Counted from the stretch's first letter, positions 27,825-37,570 are shown. The stretch is DNA of 64,000 bases from Clostridia bacterium (GCA_017439085.1 JAFRTU010000016.1:1-64000); one strand, 5' to 3'. Notes: a model not told the origin generated them from the sequence alone. A program made the numbers and translations.

Positions 27825-28346
27825 TTATTCTATTATGTATGCGTCCTTTATCTCGCCGATATACATCGTATGCATGTCTCTGAATCCCGTCTCATCAGGC
27901 ATGTACATCCTGTTTATGACTTCCCCGGGTATCAGATCCAGTTCCTGTTTCTGGCGGTAGACTATCCTGCACTCAAGTGTGATCGGATATTCCTTTATCC
28001 CCGGGACCGTTCCGGTCCTCGGTTCCTCAAGAGTGAGTCCCGCTTCCTTCACCTTGTCGATATCCCTTCCGGACTTTGAACCGCAGACCTTCTGGATGAG
28101 CGGGTCGATCTTCTCAATAGGACATGATATGGTGAACCATTCGGTATCGTCTATCATCTCTTTTGTAAAACGGCTGTCTCTCACGTAAACGGTGAACACG
28201 CTCTTTCCCCACAGTGTGCCGATGTTTCCCCATCCGATCACCATGGAATTGAACTTGTCTCCTCTTTTTGTATTAAGAAGTATTCCTTTCTTCAGCATCT
28301 CAGTGAGTGTTACGGAACACTGTTCTGGTCTTATGTCCTTTTTCAT
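27825..28346 (-). CDS. Flavin reductase-like FMN-binding protein
   Basis: A 173-residue protein of the split-barrel flavin-reductase-like family. The stretch NSMVIGWGNIGTLWGKSVFTVYVRDSR is typical: the first strand binds FMN phosphate, and the TLWGK loop is seen in relatives in anaerobes. The electron donor and acceptor are unknown. It heads a two-gene unit with the DeoR-family regulator and has a strong GAAGGAGG ribosome site. Confidence 0.85.
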   Translation of the reverse strand: MKKDIRPEQCSVTLTEMLKKGILLNTKRGDKFNSMVIGWGNIGTLWGKSVFTVYVRDSRFTKEMIDDTEWFTISCPIEKIDPLIQKVCGSKSGRDIDKVKEAGLTLEEPRTGTVPGIKEYPITLECRIVYRQKQELDLIPGEVINRMYMPDETGFRDMHTMYIGEIKDAYIIE

Positions 28347-28377
28347 GTCTGTCCTCCTTCACATGTCTTTCCTGTTT

Positions 28378-28383
28378 ATTATA
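28378..28383 (-). promoter_or_regulatory. Likely -10 box of the flavin reductase gene
   Basis: A perfect TATAAT on the minus strand lies 32 nt before the start codon; the -35 region is poor. Confidence 0.4.
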
Positions 28384-28414
28384 CCCCAGAGGCACCGTTT
28401 CTTCTAACCTTCTT

Positions 28415-28442
28415 TTTCCATACCCCCTTCGTGTGATATACT
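28415..28442 (+). promoter_or_regulatory. Promoter of the asparaginase-esterase unit
   Basis: TTTCCA (28415-28420), 16 nt ending in TGA, and TATACT (28437-28442) form a -35 with an extended -10 box. Confidence 0.55.
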
Positions 28443-28466
28443 CGGTTTAAGGGAGACTATTTATAT

Positions 28467-29462
28467 ATGAAACAGATTCTACTCATAGGTACAGGCGGCA
28501 CGATCGCCTCCAAGGAGTCGGAGAACGGTCTCGTTCCTGCCATCTCGGCTGACGAGATACTGTCCTTCATCCCTGAGGTAAGGGATCTCTGCCGCATCAC
28601 CGCCTACCAGCTGTTCAATCTTGACAGCACCAACATGACCCCTGAAAACTGGATAGGGATCGCAGACTTCATAAGAGATAATTATGAGATCTACGACGGT
28701 TTTGTGATAACCCACGGCACCGATACCATGTCATACAGCGTGGCTGCCCTCTCATATCTCATCCAGAACAGCAGAAAGCCCATTGTCTTTACGGGAAGCC
28801 AGAAATCCATATATGAAAGGGATTCGGATGCCAGGAACAATCTGCTGAATGCCTTCATATTCGCATCCGATGACGATGCATTCGGAGTAAGGCTCGTGTT
28901 CGACAACAAGATCCTAATCGGCACCAGGACCAGAAAGACCCATACCAAGAGCTTCAATGCCTTCGAAAGCATTGACTACCCGTCCGTGGGAATCTTCAGG
29001 GACCACAGGATCATATATTACATAAAGGAGGATAAGCCGGAAGGAGATGTAAGGTTCTTTTCCTCCCTCAACAGCAACATCTTCCTCCTTAAGCTGATCC
29101 CCGGTCTCGATGAAAAGATCTTCGGATACATCAGGGAGAACTATGACGGAGTCGTCATAGAGAGCTTCGGCGTCGGCGGAGTACCTAGCTATCCGAGCGA
29201 GAACTATTCAAGAGAGATAGAAAAGATGATACGTAAGGGGATCACCATAATCATGGCGACCCAGGTCCCCTATGAAGGAAGCGACATAGAGCTCTATCAG
29301 GTGGGATATCACCTGAAGGAGAGATTCGACCTGCTTGAGGCGTCCACTATGACCCTTGAAACTTCAGTGGTGAAACTCATGTGGGTCCTCGCCCAGACCA
29401 GGGACAAGGACGAGATAAGAAGACTCTTCTACACCCCCATTGATAAAGACATTTTAATATAA
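28467..29462 (+). CDS. ansA: Type I (cytosolic) L-asparaginase
   Basis: A 331-residue asparaginase, which hydrolyses asparagine to aspartate and ammonia. Both catalytic threonine motifs are present: TGGTIAS at the N-terminus (Thr12 region) and HGTDTM near residue 84. The middle block FTGSQKSIYERDSDARNNL is typical. No signal peptide is present, in keeping with the cytosolic type I enzyme. The gene is followed by two esterases at 24 and 12 nt, probably one transcript. It would feed aspartate and ammonia into the same metabolism as gdhA and hom. Confidence 0.96.
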   Translation: MKQILLIGTGGTIASKESENGLVPAISADEILSFIPEVRDLCRITAYQLFNLDSTNMTPENWIGIADFIRDNYEIYDGFVITHGTDTMSYSVAALSYLIQNSRKPIVFTGSQKSIYERDSDARNNLLNAFIFASDDDAFGVRLVFDNKILIGTRTRKTHTKSFNAFESIDYPSVGIFRDHRIIYYIKEDKPEGDVRFFSSLNSNIFLLKLIPGLDEKIFGYIRENYDGVVIESFGVGGVPSYPSENYSREIEKMIRKGITIIMATQVPYEGSDIELYQVGYHLKERFDLLEASTMTLETSVVKLMWVLAQTRDKDEIRRLFYTPIDKDILI

Positions 29463-29486
29463 ACAAAGCATCAAGGAGACACCATT

Positions 29487-30296
29487 ATGGCTGTATTAGA
29501 ACTCACTTACAGGAGCAATGTTCTGGACTTTGACCAGAACCTCACGGTAATGCTGCCCGAGCCTTCCAATCTGTCCCTCATGGACAGAGACGGTCCTCTC
29601 GTGACGGAATTCCCGGTACTCTACCTGCTCCACGGTTACAGTGACGACCATACCTCATGGCTCAGAAGAAGCAGCGTGGAGAGATATCTCACGATGGACT
29701 TCGATAAGCCCCTCGTGATAGTATGCCCATCCGTTCAGAACTCTTTCTATGAGGATATGGTACATGGCTGGAAGTATTACACATATCTCACTGAAGAGGT
29801 CCCGGAGCTCCTCTCCAGATGGATCAGGATATCCAGGAGACCTGAAGACACCTTCATTGCAGGACTGTCGATGGGAGGCTACGGCGCCATGAAGATCGGT
29901 CTCAGACATCCCGAAAGGTTCGCTGCAGTGGCAAGCTTCTCAGGAGTGCTGAACCTGCCCTTAAGCGGCGAGGTCAATGAGGAAAGAGATAACATGACTT
30001 TCAACGTCTTCGGAATGAAGCGCACTGAGACCAAGGGAACCGACTACGACGTGTTCCATCTGCTGGACAAGGCGATAGAGAGCGGAAAGAAGCTCCCGAA
30101 GCTATATTCATCCTGCGGTACAGCCGATTTCCATTACGAGAACAACCTGAGTTTCAGGGACTATGCCCTCTCCAAGGGAGATGCCATAGACTACACCTAT
30201 TCCGAGACCGAGGGAATGGAACATGAGTGGAAGTTCTGGGATGCCGAGATCAGGAAGCTTCTCGACTGGCTGCCCTTAAGGGACTGCACGAAATAA
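29487..30296 (+). CDS. Esterase D/tributyrin-esterase family hydrolase
   Basis: A 269-residue PF00756-type hydrolase without a signal peptide. It has YLLHGYSDDHTSW, the nucleophile elbow GLSMGG with Ser128, an acid in the SSCGTADFHYENN region and the histidine in MEHEWKFWD. Triad residues are all there. It resembles the pair at 5.8-7.4 kb but is clearly diverged; it is closer to its downstream neighbour in motif style (GGYGAMK, GGFGAMK). AAGGAG precedes the ATG. The natural substrate is unknown. Confidence 0.9.
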   Translation: MAVLELTYRSNVLDFDQNLTVMLPEPSNLSLMDRDGPLVTEFPVLYLLHGYSDDHTSWLRRSSVERYLTMDFDKPLVIVCPSVQNSFYEDMVHGWKYYTYLTEEVPELLSRWIRISRRPEDTFIAGLSMGGYGAMKIGLRHPERFAAVASFSGVLNLPLSGEVNEERDNMTFNVFGMKRTETKGTDYDVFHLLDKAIESGKKLPKLYSSCGTADFHYENNLSFRDYALSKGDAIDYTYSETEGMEHEWKFWDAEIRKLLDWLPLRDCTK

Positions 30297-30308
30297 GGAG
30301 GAAGAGAA

Positions 30309-31073
30309 ATGTCACTTGCATCATTCTATTTTTATTCCGACGTACTTCATTCTTCCCAGAAAGTGAGCATAGCTCTTCCGGAACCGAAGACAATGCTCGA
30401 GGAAGACAAGAGCGAGATGGAGGTGCTCTATCTCCTTCACGGGGCACAGGGAAGCGAGCACTCATGGGTATCAGCATCGAACGTCGAGAGATATCTGTAT
30501 GAATCCGAGAGGAACATGGCGATAGTGATCCCGACCATGAAGACCAACTACTATACCGACCATAAGATCGGCGACAAGTATTACACATATGTTGCAAAAG
30601 AGCTCCCGAAGATCATCGAGACCTATTTCAATGTGACCTTCAAGAGAGATAAGACATACGTCGCAGGTCTCTCTATGGGAGGCTTCGGAGCCATGAAGGT
30701 GGTCCTGAACAACCCCGAGAAGTTCTGCTTCGGTGCTACATTCTCCGGTGCTCTCAATATAGGCGAGAGGATCAGGACAGGAGCAAGGCCCGAGAGGCGC
30801 TATGACATGATTTTCGGAAGCTATGATGATTTCGTGGGTTCCGAGAGCGACCTCTACTATCTGCTTAAGAAGAACGTGGAAGAAAACAAACCCCTTCCGA
30901 AGCTCTATATCTCCTGCGGTACTGCTGACGGGCTCCTGCAGGACAGCATAGACTTCTACAATGAAGCAAAGAAGCTCGGTTATGACTGCAAGCTCCATAA
31001 GGAGAAGATGCTCGGTCATGGCTGGAGGTTCTGGGATCTCGAGGTTGAGAAACTGCTCCGTACGCTGATCTGA
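30309..31073 (+). CDS. Esterase D/tributyrin-esterase family hydrolase
   Basis: A 254-residue paralogue of the preceding gene, 12 nt downstream with TAAGGAGG at the right distance. It has YLLHGAQGSEHSW, GLSMGG with Ser122, the SCGTADGLLQDS acid region and LGHGWRFWD with the histidine. It is the fourth member of this family in 25 kb. It ends just before a strong bidirectional terminator shared with dnaJ. Confidence 0.9.
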   Translation: MSLASFYFYSDVLHSSQKVSIALPEPKTMLEEDKSEMEVLYLLHGAQGSEHSWVSASNVERYLYESERNMAIVIPTMKTNYYTDHKIGDKYYTYVAKELPKIIETYFNVTFKRDKTYVAGLSMGGFGAMKVVLNNPEKFCFGATFSGALNIGERIRTGARPERRYDMIFGSYDDFVGSESDLYYLLKKNVEENKPLPKLYISCGTADGLLQDSIDFYNEAKKLGYDCKLHKEKMLGHGWRFWDLEVEKLLRTLI

Positions 31074-31090
31074 ATCCGAAGATAAAACAC

Positions 31091-31120
31091 AAAGGGAGTG
31101 CTTTATTGCACTCCCTTTTT
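31091..31120. terminator. Bidirectional terminator between esterase and dnaJ
   Basis: AAAGGGAGTGC (31091-31101) pairs with GCACTCCCTTT (31108-31118), with T-runs on both strands. It ends two convergent transcripts. Confidence 0.93.
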
Positions 31121-31137
31121 CCATGTCTATGATAAAT

Positions 31138-32229
31138 CTACTTTCTGAAGAAACCCTTCTTACCCTTTTCAGGCACTTCCATGCCTTCGAATTCAGCTAT
31201 CAGTTCCTTCTGCCTGTCGGTGAGTTTCTTAGGAACGGTGATGTTGACCTTTACATAAAGATCTCCCTTCCTGTCCTGCCTCAGGTATTTTATTCCCCTG
31301 TCCTTGATGCGGAATACGGTCCCCGTCTGTGTCCCTGCGGGGATATTGTACTTGATGTCTCCTTCAAGGGTAGGCACCTGGACTTCAGCTCCGAGGGCTG
31401 CCTGTCCGAAACTGATCGGAAGATCAAGATAAAGGTTGTATCCTTCCCTCTCGAACTTCTTGTGGTTCTTGACTCTGATGGTAACGAGAAGTGAGCCTGA
31501 AGGCGCTCCGGGATCTCCTACGTTTCCCTGTCCCGAAAGTTCCAATGTCTGTCCGTCGTCTATTCCGGCCGGGATGTTGACGCTTATCGTCCTTCTCTTG
31601 GAGACTCTTCCTGTACCTCTGCATGTCTCGCATGGCTGTTCTATGATCTCGCCTGTTCCATTGCAGGTCGTACAGGTAGTGATGTTCATGAAGGATCCCA
31701 TCTGATGCCTTATCTGTCCCGTTCCGTTGCAGGTAGGGCATTTCTTCTTTCCGGTACCGGGCTTTGCACCCGTTCCCTCACAGGCATCGCATCTTTCAAA
31801 CCTGTTTATGGTGATGTCCTTCTTGACTCCGAATGCCGCCTCCTCGAACTCTATCCTGATGGTGGTCCTTATATCGGAGCCCATCTGCGGGCCGCGGTTC
31901 CTCATGCCTCCTCCGCCAAAGAAGCTCTCGAAGATATCTCCGAAACCGCCGAATCCTCCGAAACCGCCGAAATCGCTGAAGCCTCCTCCGGCTCCTCCGT
32001 TCGGGTCGAACTCACTGGTTCCGAACTGGTCATACTGATGGCGCTTCTGATCGTCTCCGAGCACCTGGTACGCCTCATTTATCTCCTTGAATTTCTGTGC
32101 AGCTGAATCGTCACCCTGATTGAGGTCCGGGTGATACTTCTTGGCCAGAGTCCTGTATGCTTTTTTTATCTCTTCTGCGGAAGCGGATCTGTCCACTCCC
32201 AGCACTTCATAGTAATCCTTGTTTGCCAA
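31138..32229 (-). CDS. dnaJ: Chaperone protein DnaJ (type I)
   Basis: A 363-residue full-length J protein and co-chaperone of DnaK. It has an N-terminal J domain with the HPD loop (KKYHPDLNQ), a Gly/Phe-rich linker ([16 protein letters not shown]), and four CxxCxGxG zinc repeats ([32 protein letters not shown]). The two substrate-binding beta domains follow. It is last in hrcA-grpE-dnaK-dnaJ, 84 nt after dnaK. Confidence 0.98.
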   Translation of the reverse strand: MANKDYYEVLGVDRSASAEEIKKAYRTLAKKYHPDLNQGDDSAAQKFKEINEAYQVLGDDQKRHQYDQFGTSEFDPNGGAGGGFSDFGGFGGFGGFGDIFESFFGGGGMRNRGPQMGSDIRTTIRIEFEEAAFGVKKDITINRFERCDACEGTGAKPGTGKKKCPTCNGTGQIRHQMGSFMNITTCTTCNGTGEIIEQPCETCRGTGRVSKRRTISVNIPAGIDDGQTLELSGQGNVGDPGAPSGSLLVTIRVKNHKKFEREGYNLYLDLPISFGQAALGAEVQVPTLEGDIKYNIPAGTQTGTVFRIKDRGIKYLRQDRKGDLYVKVNITVPKKLTDRQKELIAEFEGMEVPEKGKKGFFRK

Positions 32230-32279
32230 AGCTAAGCTCCTGATGCGTCCATAACGGACACACTGTTAAATCAGGACAA

Positions 32280-32300
32280 GGAGAGGCCTTAAGCCTCTCC
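32280..32300 (-). other. Hairpin between dnaK and dnaJ
   Basis: GGAGAGGC (32280-32287) can pair with GCCTCTCC (32293-32300) around five bases. It has no T-run, so it looks like an RNA processing or stability element that could set the dnaK:dnaJ ratio, not a terminator. Confidence 0.5.
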
Positions 32301-32313
32301 CATCCTATTCTTG

Positions 32314-34158
32314 TCAGTTCTTCTTGTCGTCATCGACAACTTCGTAGTCTGCATCCACGACATTGTCATCGCTCTTCTGGTTTCCCGAAGGCTGTCCTTC
32401 CTGATGAGGAGCCTCATTCTGGGCAGTGCTGTATGCCTTTCCGAATACTTCATAAGAAGCATTTGTAAGCTCTTCCTGTGCCTTCTTGATGGCTTCTGTA
32501 TCGTTGCCTTCAAGTGCCTTCTTGACCTCTGCGACCTTGTCCTCAAGAGTCTTCTTGTCAGCCTCGCTGATCTTGTCTCCGAGATCCTTTATGGTCTTCT
32601 CGGTCTGATAGACTATGGAGTCGGCGTTGTTCCTTACCTCTACCTCTTCCTTTCTCTTCTTGTCTTCCTCAGCATATCTCTCAGCATCCTTTACTGCCTT
32701 GTCGATATCGCTGTCGGAGAGGTTCGTGGAAGCTGTGATCGTTATATTCTGCTCATTTCCTGTTCCGAGGTCCTTTGCAGAGACATGTACTATACCGTTT
32801 GCGTCGATGTCAAACGTGACTTCGATCTGCGGGACACCTCTCGGTGCAGGAGGTATTCCTGTAAGATTGAATCTTCCGAGGGTCTTGTTGTACTGGGCCA
32901 TCTCCCTTTCGCCCTGGAGCACGTGGATCTCAACGCTGGTCTGTCCGTCAGCTGCGGTCGAGAATATCTGGCTCTTCTTTGTAGGAATGGTGGTGTTCCT
33001 CTCGATGAGTCTCGTGCATACTCCGCCGAGTGTCTCTATTCCCAGTGAAAGCGGTGTAACGTCGAGGAGCAGCACGTCCTTGACTTCTCCTGTAAGCACT
33101 CCTCCCTGGATGGCTGCACCTATTGCAACGCACTCATCAGGGTTGATGCCCTTATAAGGATCGTGTCCGGTAAGAGCCTTGACCTTGTCCTGAACTGCAG
33201 GGATCCTTGTTGATCCTCCGACGAGTATGACCTTATCGAGCTCAGACGGCTTCAGTCCTGCATCGTTTAGAGCGTTTCTGACAGGAGCCTCTGTAGCGTT
33301 CACGAGGTCTTCTGTCAGCTGGTTGAACATTGCTCTTGTAAGAGTGAGATCCAAGTGCTTCGGTCCTGTAGCGTCCATCGTTATGAACGGGAGATTGATA
33401 TTGCTCTGGGTGACTCCGGAGAGGTCTATCTTTGCCTTCTCTGCAGCTTCCCTGAGTCTCTGCATTGCTGAATTGTCCTTGGAAAGGTCTATACCCTGAT
33501 CCTTCTTGAATTCAGTTACCATCCAGTTGACTATCCTGTCATCGAAATCGTCGCCGCCGAGGTGAGTATTTCCGTTGGTGGAAAGCACTTCTATGACGTT
33601 GTCTGCGATCTCAAGGATGGATACATCGAAGGTTCCGCCTCCGAGGTCATATACCAGCACCTTCTGGTTTATGTCCTTATCGAGTCCGTATGCAAGTGCT
33701 GCTGCGGTAGGCTCGTTTATGATCCTTAAGACTTCAAGTCCTGCAATCTTTCCTGCGTCCTTCGTAGCCTGTCTCTGTGCGTCATTGAAGTAAGCCGGGA
33801 CGGTGATGACTGCCTGTGTCACAGGCTCTCCGAGATAGCTCTCAGCATCTGTCTTCAGTTTCTGAAGTATCATTGCGGATATCTCCTGAGGGGAATATGA
33901 TCTGTTCTCCACGGGGATCCTTACGTTCTCGCTCGTTCCCATCTTTCTCTTGATGGACGATACGGTATTCTCATGGTTTGTAACAGCCTGTCTCTTTGCT
34001 ATCTGTCCGACAAGCCTCTCTCCGGTCTTGGTGAATGCAACCACTGAAGAAGTGGTCCTTGCTCCCTCTGCATTGGAGATGACTACCGGATCTCCTCCTT
34101 CCATTATGGCCATGCAGCTGTTGGTTGTTCCAAGGTCGATTCCTATTATTTTGCTCAT
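32314..34158 (-). CDS. dnaK: Chaperone protein DnaK (Hsp70)
   Basis: A 614-residue Hsp70. It has the N-terminal ATPase signature [14 protein letters not shown], the second signature [15 protein letters not shown], and the third [14 protein letters not shown]. The linker [19 protein letters not shown] and the substrate-binding domain are followed by an acidic tail. The shorter nucleotide-binding domain is as expected for Gram-positive DnaK. It follows grpE by 34 nt within the CIRCE-controlled operon. Confidence 0.99.
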   Translation of the reverse strand: MSKIIGIDLGTTNSCMAIMEGGDPVVISNAEGARTTSSVVAFTKTGERLVGQIAKRQAVTNHENTVSSIKRKMGTSENVRIPVENRSYSPQEISAMILQKLKTDAESYLGEPVTQAVITVPAYFNDAQRQATKDAGKIAGLEVLRIINEPTAAALAYGLDKDINQKVLVYDLGGGTFDVSILEIADNVIEVLSTNGNTHLGGDDFDDRIVNWMVTEFKKDQGIDLSKDNSAMQRLREAAEKAKIDLSGVTQSNINLPFITMDATGPKHLDLTLTRAMFNQLTEDLVNATEAPVRNALNDAGLKPSELDKVILVGGSTRIPAVQDKVKALTGHDPYKGINPDECVAIGAAIQGGVLTGEVKDVLLLDVTPLSLGIETLGGVCTRLIERNTTIPTKKSQIFSTAADGQTSVEIHVLQGEREMAQYNKTLGRFNLTGIPPAPRGVPQIEVTFDIDANGIVHVSAKDLGTGNEQNITITASTNLSDSDIDKAVKDAERYAEEDKKRKEEVEVRNNADSIVYQTEKTIKDLGDKISEADKKTLEDKVAEVKKALEGNDTEAIKKAQEELTNASYEVFGKAYSTAQNEAPHQEGQPSGNQKSDDNVVDADYEVVDDDKKN

Positions 34159-34192
34159 TGTTCTCTTTCCTCCGTTTATTGCTGTTGAATCT

Positions 34193-34735
34193 TTATCTGG
34201 TAACGATCACCATGCTGTGCCTGATGACCGTGTCATTTGCCGTGTATCCCTTCTGGAGCACCTGCTTAATGATGCCACTCTCCTCTCCCTCTTCGGGATC
34301 TGCCTGCATCACCGCATTGTGGAATGCCGGGTCGAAAGGCTTGCCGAGACAATCCATCTCCTTTATCCCCATGTCCTCCAGTATCTTCACCATCTGCTTT
34401 CTCGTGAGTTCTATCCCTTCCTTAAGGGGTGAGTCCTCAGAGGATGCTTCGAGCGCTCTTTCGAGGTTGTCCAGCACCGGCAGCAGCTTTGAGACTGTAT
34501 CATTTCTGGAATCCTGATATGCCTTTGAGACGGCCTGTTCGTTCCTCTTCTTGAAGTTGATGAATGAGGCTCTCTCTCTCAGGAACATGTCATAGTTCTC
34601 ATCAGCCTTTGAAGTCATCTCATCAAGAGCCTTCTTAAGCTCTTCGGTGCTCTCCTCCGGTTTTTCCTCGGTTACAGGGACTTCAACAGTCTCCTGTTCC
34701 CTGATCTTTTCTTCTTTGTTTTTCTTCTTCGTCAT
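34193..34735 (-). CDS. grpE: Nucleotide exchange factor GrpE
   Basis: A 180-residue GrpE that releases ADP from DnaK. The N-terminal 45 residues are charged and disordered, then a long dimerising helix ([22 protein letters not shown]), and a C-terminal beta domain with the signature [10 protein letters not shown] and [16 protein letters not shown]. It sits 12 nt after hrcA. Confidence 0.98.
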   Translation of the reverse strand: MTKKKNKEEKIREQETVEVPVTEEKPEESTEELKKALDEMTSKADENYDMFLRERASFINFKKRNEQAVSKAYQDSRNDTVSKLLPVLDNLERALEASSEDSPLKEGIELTRKQMVKILEDMGIKEMDCLGKPFDPAFHNAVMQADPEEGEESGIIKQVLQKGYTANDTVIRHSMVIVTR

Positions 34736-34747
34736 TCCGGTTCCTCT

Positions 34748-35791
34748 TTATTTGTCTTTATCGTCTCCGTCATCGAACATGCCGTTTATCGTCTGACCGA
34801 TGAACTGCAGTATCGAGAGGACACGTCCGTAATCCATCCTTGTCGGCCCTATGAGCCCGAAAGTGCCAATGCTCCTGCTGTTTATCCTGTACGATGCCGT
34901 AATGACGCTCATGTGCTTTAACTGTTCCTGTTTGTTCTCGTTTCCTATCCTGATCTGGAATTCGAGACCGTTGGAATCAGATAATATGTCATATAGGGCA
35001 TCCTTCTTGTCAAGGAGCGTAAGGAAGTTCTTTGCACTTTCCACGTCCTGATATTCAGGATAGTTGAGAATGTTCCTCGCACCGCCTAAGGCAACGTTCT
35101 TCCTAGGGGCATTCTTCCTGATGTTCTCGAGCACGAGATTTATGATCTCCTCGCCAAATCTCTGATGGAGTCTAAGATCGTTCTCCGCTCCGCTCCTTAT
35201 CTGAGTGAGCGCATCCTCAAGGTTCCTGTTCTCCACGAACCTCGAGAGCCATCCTGAGAGATTCTCGAGATACTCTTCATTTATATCCTTCGGAACGTCT
35301 ATCATCACGTCCCTCACGCTTCCGGATGCGAATATCAGTACCAGAACAGCTTTCCTGTCGGAGAGCTTCACTATCTGTATCCTCTTCAGTTCGTCTTCTT
35401 CGGATTTTGATTCTATGACGACCGAGGTAAGTTTAGTGAGATCCGAAAGCACCTCTGCGGTCACGTCGACTATATCGTTCATCTCGGAATACTTCCTGTT
35501 GAGATATCCCTTTACGAACTTGAGCTCTTCATCGGTCAGCTGTGAGACTCTCATGAAGGTATCGACGTAAAGCCTGAATGCCTTGTCGGAAGGACGTCTT
35601 CCCGAGGACGTATGGGGCTGTTCCAGATACCCTTCTTCCTCCAGATCCGCCATCTCGTTCCTTATGGTGGCAGGGCTCAGATTTATGTCTTCCCTCTTGG
35701 AGATGGTCCTGGAACCCACAGGAGTGCCCGTGGTGATATAGTCATCCACAATGGCTTTCAATATCTTCAGTTTTCTTTCAGATATGCTCAT
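34748..35791 (-). CDS. hrcA: Heat-inducible transcription repressor HrcA
   Basis: A 347-residue HrcA, the repressor that binds CIRCE and depends on GroE chaperonin for activity. The winged helix is at the N-terminus (SERKLKILKAIVDDYITTGTPVGSRTIS, in part), followed by the GAF-like core. I place the start at 35791 (MSISERK). GAAAGGAAA precedes it, while the upstream ATG at 35809 lies four bases from the CIRCE arm with no ribosome site. It is the first gene of its own operon, so it is autoregulated. Confidence 0.97.
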   Translation of the reverse strand: MSISERKLKILKAIVDDYITTGTPVGSRTISKREDINLSPATIRNEMADLEEEGYLEQPHTSSGRRPSDKAFRLYVDTFMRVSQLTDEELKFVKGYLNRKYSEMNDIVDVTAEVLSDLTKLTSVVIESKSEEDELKRIQIVKLSDRKAVLVLIFASGSVRDVMIDVPKDINEEYLENLSGWLSRFVENRNLEDALTQIRSGAENDLRLHQRFGEEIINLVLENIRKNAPRKNVALGGARNILNYPEYQDVESAKNFLTLLDKKDALYDILSDSNGLEFQIRIGNENKQEQLKHMSVITASYRINSRSIGTFGLIGPTRMDYGRVLSILQFIGQTINGMFDDGDDKDK

Positions 35792-35813
35792 ACGGGCTTT
35801 CCTTTCCATTTTA

Positions 35814-35840
35814 TTAGCACTCGCTGATATCGAGTGCTAA
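35814..35840. promoter_or_regulatory. CIRCE operator (HrcA-binding site)
   Basis: TTAGCACTC (35814-35822), a nine-base spacer and GAGTGCTAA (35832-35840) match the consensus CIRCE inverted repeat exactly. It lies between the promoter and hrcA, so bound HrcA would block the operon, and the RNA could fold over the leader. Confidence 0.98.
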
Positions 35841-35852
35841 TAAACTATACAA

Positions 35853-35881
35853 AATATACTCTCGTTTGGAGAATGTGTCAA
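35853..35881 (-). promoter_or_regulatory. Sigma-A promoter of the hrcA operon
   Basis: On the minus strand, perfect TTGACA (35881-35876), 17 nt and TATATT (35858-35853). The predicted start of transcription falls just before the CIRCE element. Confidence 0.88.
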
Positions 35882-36157
35882 TAAAGAAAATATGTACTTT
35901 TTATTAACCCGAAAATCCTGAGTGACGCTTCTCAGCCCTGTGCCCTTAGCATGAGGGCAAGACTGAACTATCAGAAACGGTCACTGAAAACTGTAATATC
36001 ATGAGTCTGTAAATTACAGCTTTGTGTTCATTTGTGAGCTATCATCAGTAGGACTGAAATACTGCAAAATGAAAAGTTCAAAACAAAGATTCTCCGTTAT
36101 AGGAGCATTTTTTCAAAAATATACAAATTATAAATACTATTTACACAACAAAAGAAG
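35882..36157. other. Gene-free stretch with short inverted repeats
   Basis: I find no gene here. It contains CTGAG/CTCAG (35918-35922 with 35931-35935), TGCCCT/AGGGCA (35941-35946 with 35954-35959) and GTAAT/ATTAC near 36000. It lies at the boundary of the AT-rich toxin-type island, and may be a remnant of its insertion or hold a small RNA. Confidence 0.4.
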
Positions 36158-36174
36158 TTATCGTTCATGATAAC
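36145..36174 (-). terminator. Probable terminator of the XRE/nucleotidyltransferase unit
   Basis: GTTATC (36157-36162) pairs with GATAAC (36169-36174); on the minus strand it is followed by TTCTTTTGTT. It overlaps the second stop codon of the broken gene, which supports that stop as the original gene end. Confidence 0.55.
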
Positions 36175-36892
36175 GTTCACGCTTAAGGGGTAAAAAGACA
36201 TTGATATACTCTTTGACGGCTATATAAACTTCATCAAAGGAAGGTTTTTCAACACTGTCCCCTACCCGGAACTTATTATACGCATGTCTGAGTTCATCGG
36301 TGCGATTAAGGAACCCACTGAAGCAATCTATTGATTTCCCGCTGTTCCATAATGCTAGCAGGACTCCTTCTTTCGAAAAAGAAAAGGTTTTTGAAATTTA
36401 GTACAGGTCAATAACATCTTTAATTCTTCTAAACACTTTGTTTGTTGAAACAGCACAAATCTTATCTGCGATTATTTGTGTTGGAGATACACCATAAAAA
36501 CGTAGACCTGCTATTTCATATAAACGTGACTCTGGCATAGGACGGTTTACATCTATGTCCATTGAAAACAACTCGGTGTTTGTTTTTCGATCCATCAGAA
36601 CAAACCCTGCAGATCTGTTATTTCCATACATCCTGACTATTTTCACGTCAATCTGTAGTTTGCTGTGGTCTATCGCAGATTGCAAAGACGCTACCATTTG
36701 CTCCGATGTCGGCGGCTCATCGAAATACCAGTTTGCATCAATATCAACAGTTTGGCGAACATTATCCGTGAAACCGGACTCATTTAAGAAAGCATTGAGC
36801 ACCATAGAACCTTTGAAACAAATAGGTATACCACTATCATAGATTGATTTCATCACCATATACATTTGCATCTCATTTGCAGTAATGTCCAT
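36158..36892 (-). pseudogene. AbiEii-type nucleotidyltransferase toxin gene interrupted by an in-frame TAA
   Basis: The first 164 codons (36892 to 36401) encode an AbiEii/AbiGii-like nucleotidyltransferase: FKGSMVLNAFL, then TVDIDANW with the Asp-x-Asp metal pair, and ADKICAVSTNKVFRRIKDVIDLY. A TAA follows at 36400-36398. The same frame stays open for a further 79 codons (ISKTFSFSKEGVLLALWNSG and onward) to a second TAA at 36160-36158. In relatives DLYY-ISK-type sequence is continuous, so one nonsense change explains the break. The truncated product keeps the catalytic half. The gene follows an XRE-type antitoxin candidate by 10 nt. Family members act as toxins in abortive-infection systems. 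Confidence 0.8.
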
Positions 36893-36902
36893 AATAAACC
36901 TC

Positions 36903-37553
36903 TTAGTTGTTGTAGTATTCTACTGCGTCCTGAGCCAAAACCTCAAACCGCTCTTGATATTCAGGAGCAACAGATATCCCACTCATACTTTCACCATTAG
37001 AATAATAATAAAAGCTCAGCGCTTCTGTAATGCCTTGCATATCCAAGATATGCTCATTTGCCAATGCGTCATTTACAGTCCTGTTAAAATCCGTATAATA
37101 AAGTCCATCCCTGTTTTTTACCTGATAAGGACTGATGTGGTTTCCTAGCAAAACTACACCATTGTATTGAGAAAGACTATCATTACCATACAACCATACA
37201 AGACCTTCATCGACACGCCCAAGGAATCTCCCATGACACATAAGAGCTTCATCCAAAGCAAATACTATCTCAGTTCCAATGTGATCCTGTATGGCATGTA
37301 GCCAGGATAGCGGACTTAAAAAATCACTACGCTTCGGAAGTAGAGCTTTTCTTGAATCGTGCATAGGCAAGATTGCTGTCTTTCTATTGACGAGGTCTTC
37401 TCGTATCCTATTTTCCAAGAGCCTTATAACATATTCAGGTGGCTTCCTTAACCCGGTCTCCCAGTTTTGAACAGTACGGAATGGAATACCATAACGATTT
37501 GCAAATTCACTCTGAGTATCACCTAGTCTTAATCTTAGTTCACGTATTTCCAT
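36903..37553 (-). CDS. XRE-family DNA-binding protein, probable antitoxin or autoregulator
   Basis: A 216-residue protein. The N-terminal helix-turn-helix (about 1-55) is TQSEFANRYGIPFRTVQNWE, typical of XRE regulators. The remaining 160 residues (ALDEALMCHGRFLGRVDEGL and onward) match no domain I can name with confidence. The ATG at 37553 has GAGGTG upstream; an earlier ATG lacks one. It precedes the AbiEii-like gene by 10 nt and has an inverted repeat over its own -10 box, as expected of an autorepressing antitoxin. The region is more AT-rich than its surroundings, suggesting acquisition. Confidence 0.8.
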   Translation of the reverse strand: MEIRELRLRLGDTQSEFANRYGIPFRTVQNWETGLRKPPEYVIRLLENRIREDLVNRKTAILPMHDSRKALLPKRSDFLSPLSWLHAIQDHIGTEIVFALDEALMCHGRFLGRVDEGLVWLYGNDSLSQYNGVVLLGNHISPYQVKNRDGLYYTDFNRTVNDALANEHILDMQGITEALSFYYYSNGESMSGISVAPEYQERFEVLAQDAVEYYNN

Positions 37554-37570
37554 ATTATCACCTCGAATAG

